Source: Adiantum capillus-veneris (taxonomy: Eukaryota; Streptophyta; Polypodiopsida; Polypodiales; Pteridaceae). Taken from it: a stretch of 64,000 bases of DNA. The notes under the pieces are model-generated. The model did no database searches and was not told where the DNA came from. It was given only the letters and a program-made list of their open reading frames with translations. Below, piece after piece: positions 63,964 through 64,000 of the stretch; positions within the stretch are counted from its first letter, which is position 1; every line of letters starts with the position of its first letter. The DNA is taken from assembly GCA_014529385.2 (NCBI GenBank), contig CM043971.1, positions 58,704,209 to 58,768,208 on the forward strand, read 5' to 3'. The position numbers and the translations under genes were made by a program.

Positions 63964-64000
63964 GTCTCCTAAAATTCTTGAGTTACATGTCTGAAGTTCT

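Noticed and set aside
1-64000. tRNA or rRNA genes
   Set aside because: No cloverleaf with A/B boxes or rRNA-like conserved words was seen on reading; a covariance-model search was not possible.

Overview
This is nuclear DNA of a land plant with a large, retrotransposon-filled genome. The evidence is plant-type Ty3/gypsy and Ty1/copia fossils, several plant LINE families with CCHC ORF1 proteins, TTTAGGG-like repeats and GT-AG introns. The very long, TE-stuffed introns suggest a fern, gymnosperm or other giant-genome plant, but the species cannot be fixed from the sequence.

The most informative content is a host gene hidden among the repeats. Ten short plus-strand exons (9327-9663, 9832-9916, 10041-10269, 10363-10467, 42511-42875, 44173-44221, 44326-44412, 56503-56622, 56737-56946, 63535-63678) chain with GT-AG sites and matching phases into 1731 nt (577 codons) without a stop. 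The product aligns, in order and from memory, with the first half of the DDB1/CPSF160/SF3B3 superfamily (MMS1_N region, WD40-like beta-propellers). The gene enters from the left of the window, or has unrecognised 5' exons, and continues past the right edge. Nearly everything from 9.3 kb to 63.7 kb is therefore intron: introns of about 32.0, 12.1 and 6.6 kb hold most of the transposons, while five introns are only 93-168 nt.

Layout. 1-4.6 kb: minus-strand Ty3/gypsy fossil (gag, protease, RT). 4.6-6.0 kb: 5' part and LTR of a second gypsy family, 'B'. 6.0-9.2 kb: minus-strand pieces of LINE-A and two GA arrays. 9.3-10.5 kb: host exons 1-4. 11.5-15.7 kb: LINE-B pieces, including a 0.8-kb-armed inverted repeat. 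15.7-18.2 kb: gypsy pol fossil. 19.3-21.9 kb: an element with an unfamiliar protein and a B-type LTR. 21.9-40.1 kb: a copia fossil split by a nest of LINE-C copies (23.5-36.0 kb, flanked by a 15-bp target duplication) and by a third LINE-C tail (37.1-37.9 kb). 42.5-44.4 kb: host exons 5-7. 45.9-49.6 kb: LINE-B tail and a second copy of the unfamiliar element. 49.7-54.8 kb: gypsy-B element with two LTRs. 54.8-56.2 kb: LINE-B ORF1, a 35-G run and a telomere-like tandem repeat. 56.5-57.0 kb: host exons 8-9. 57.1-58.4 kb: gypsy fossil. 58.4-61.5 kb: long plus-strand LINE-A. 63.5 kb: host exon 10.

The mobile elements are nested fossils and none looks whole. The host exons show no damage, so the gene is probably functional and tolerates extreme intron growth. 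Protein-family calls rest on recognised motifs and remembered family sequences; no database search was run.
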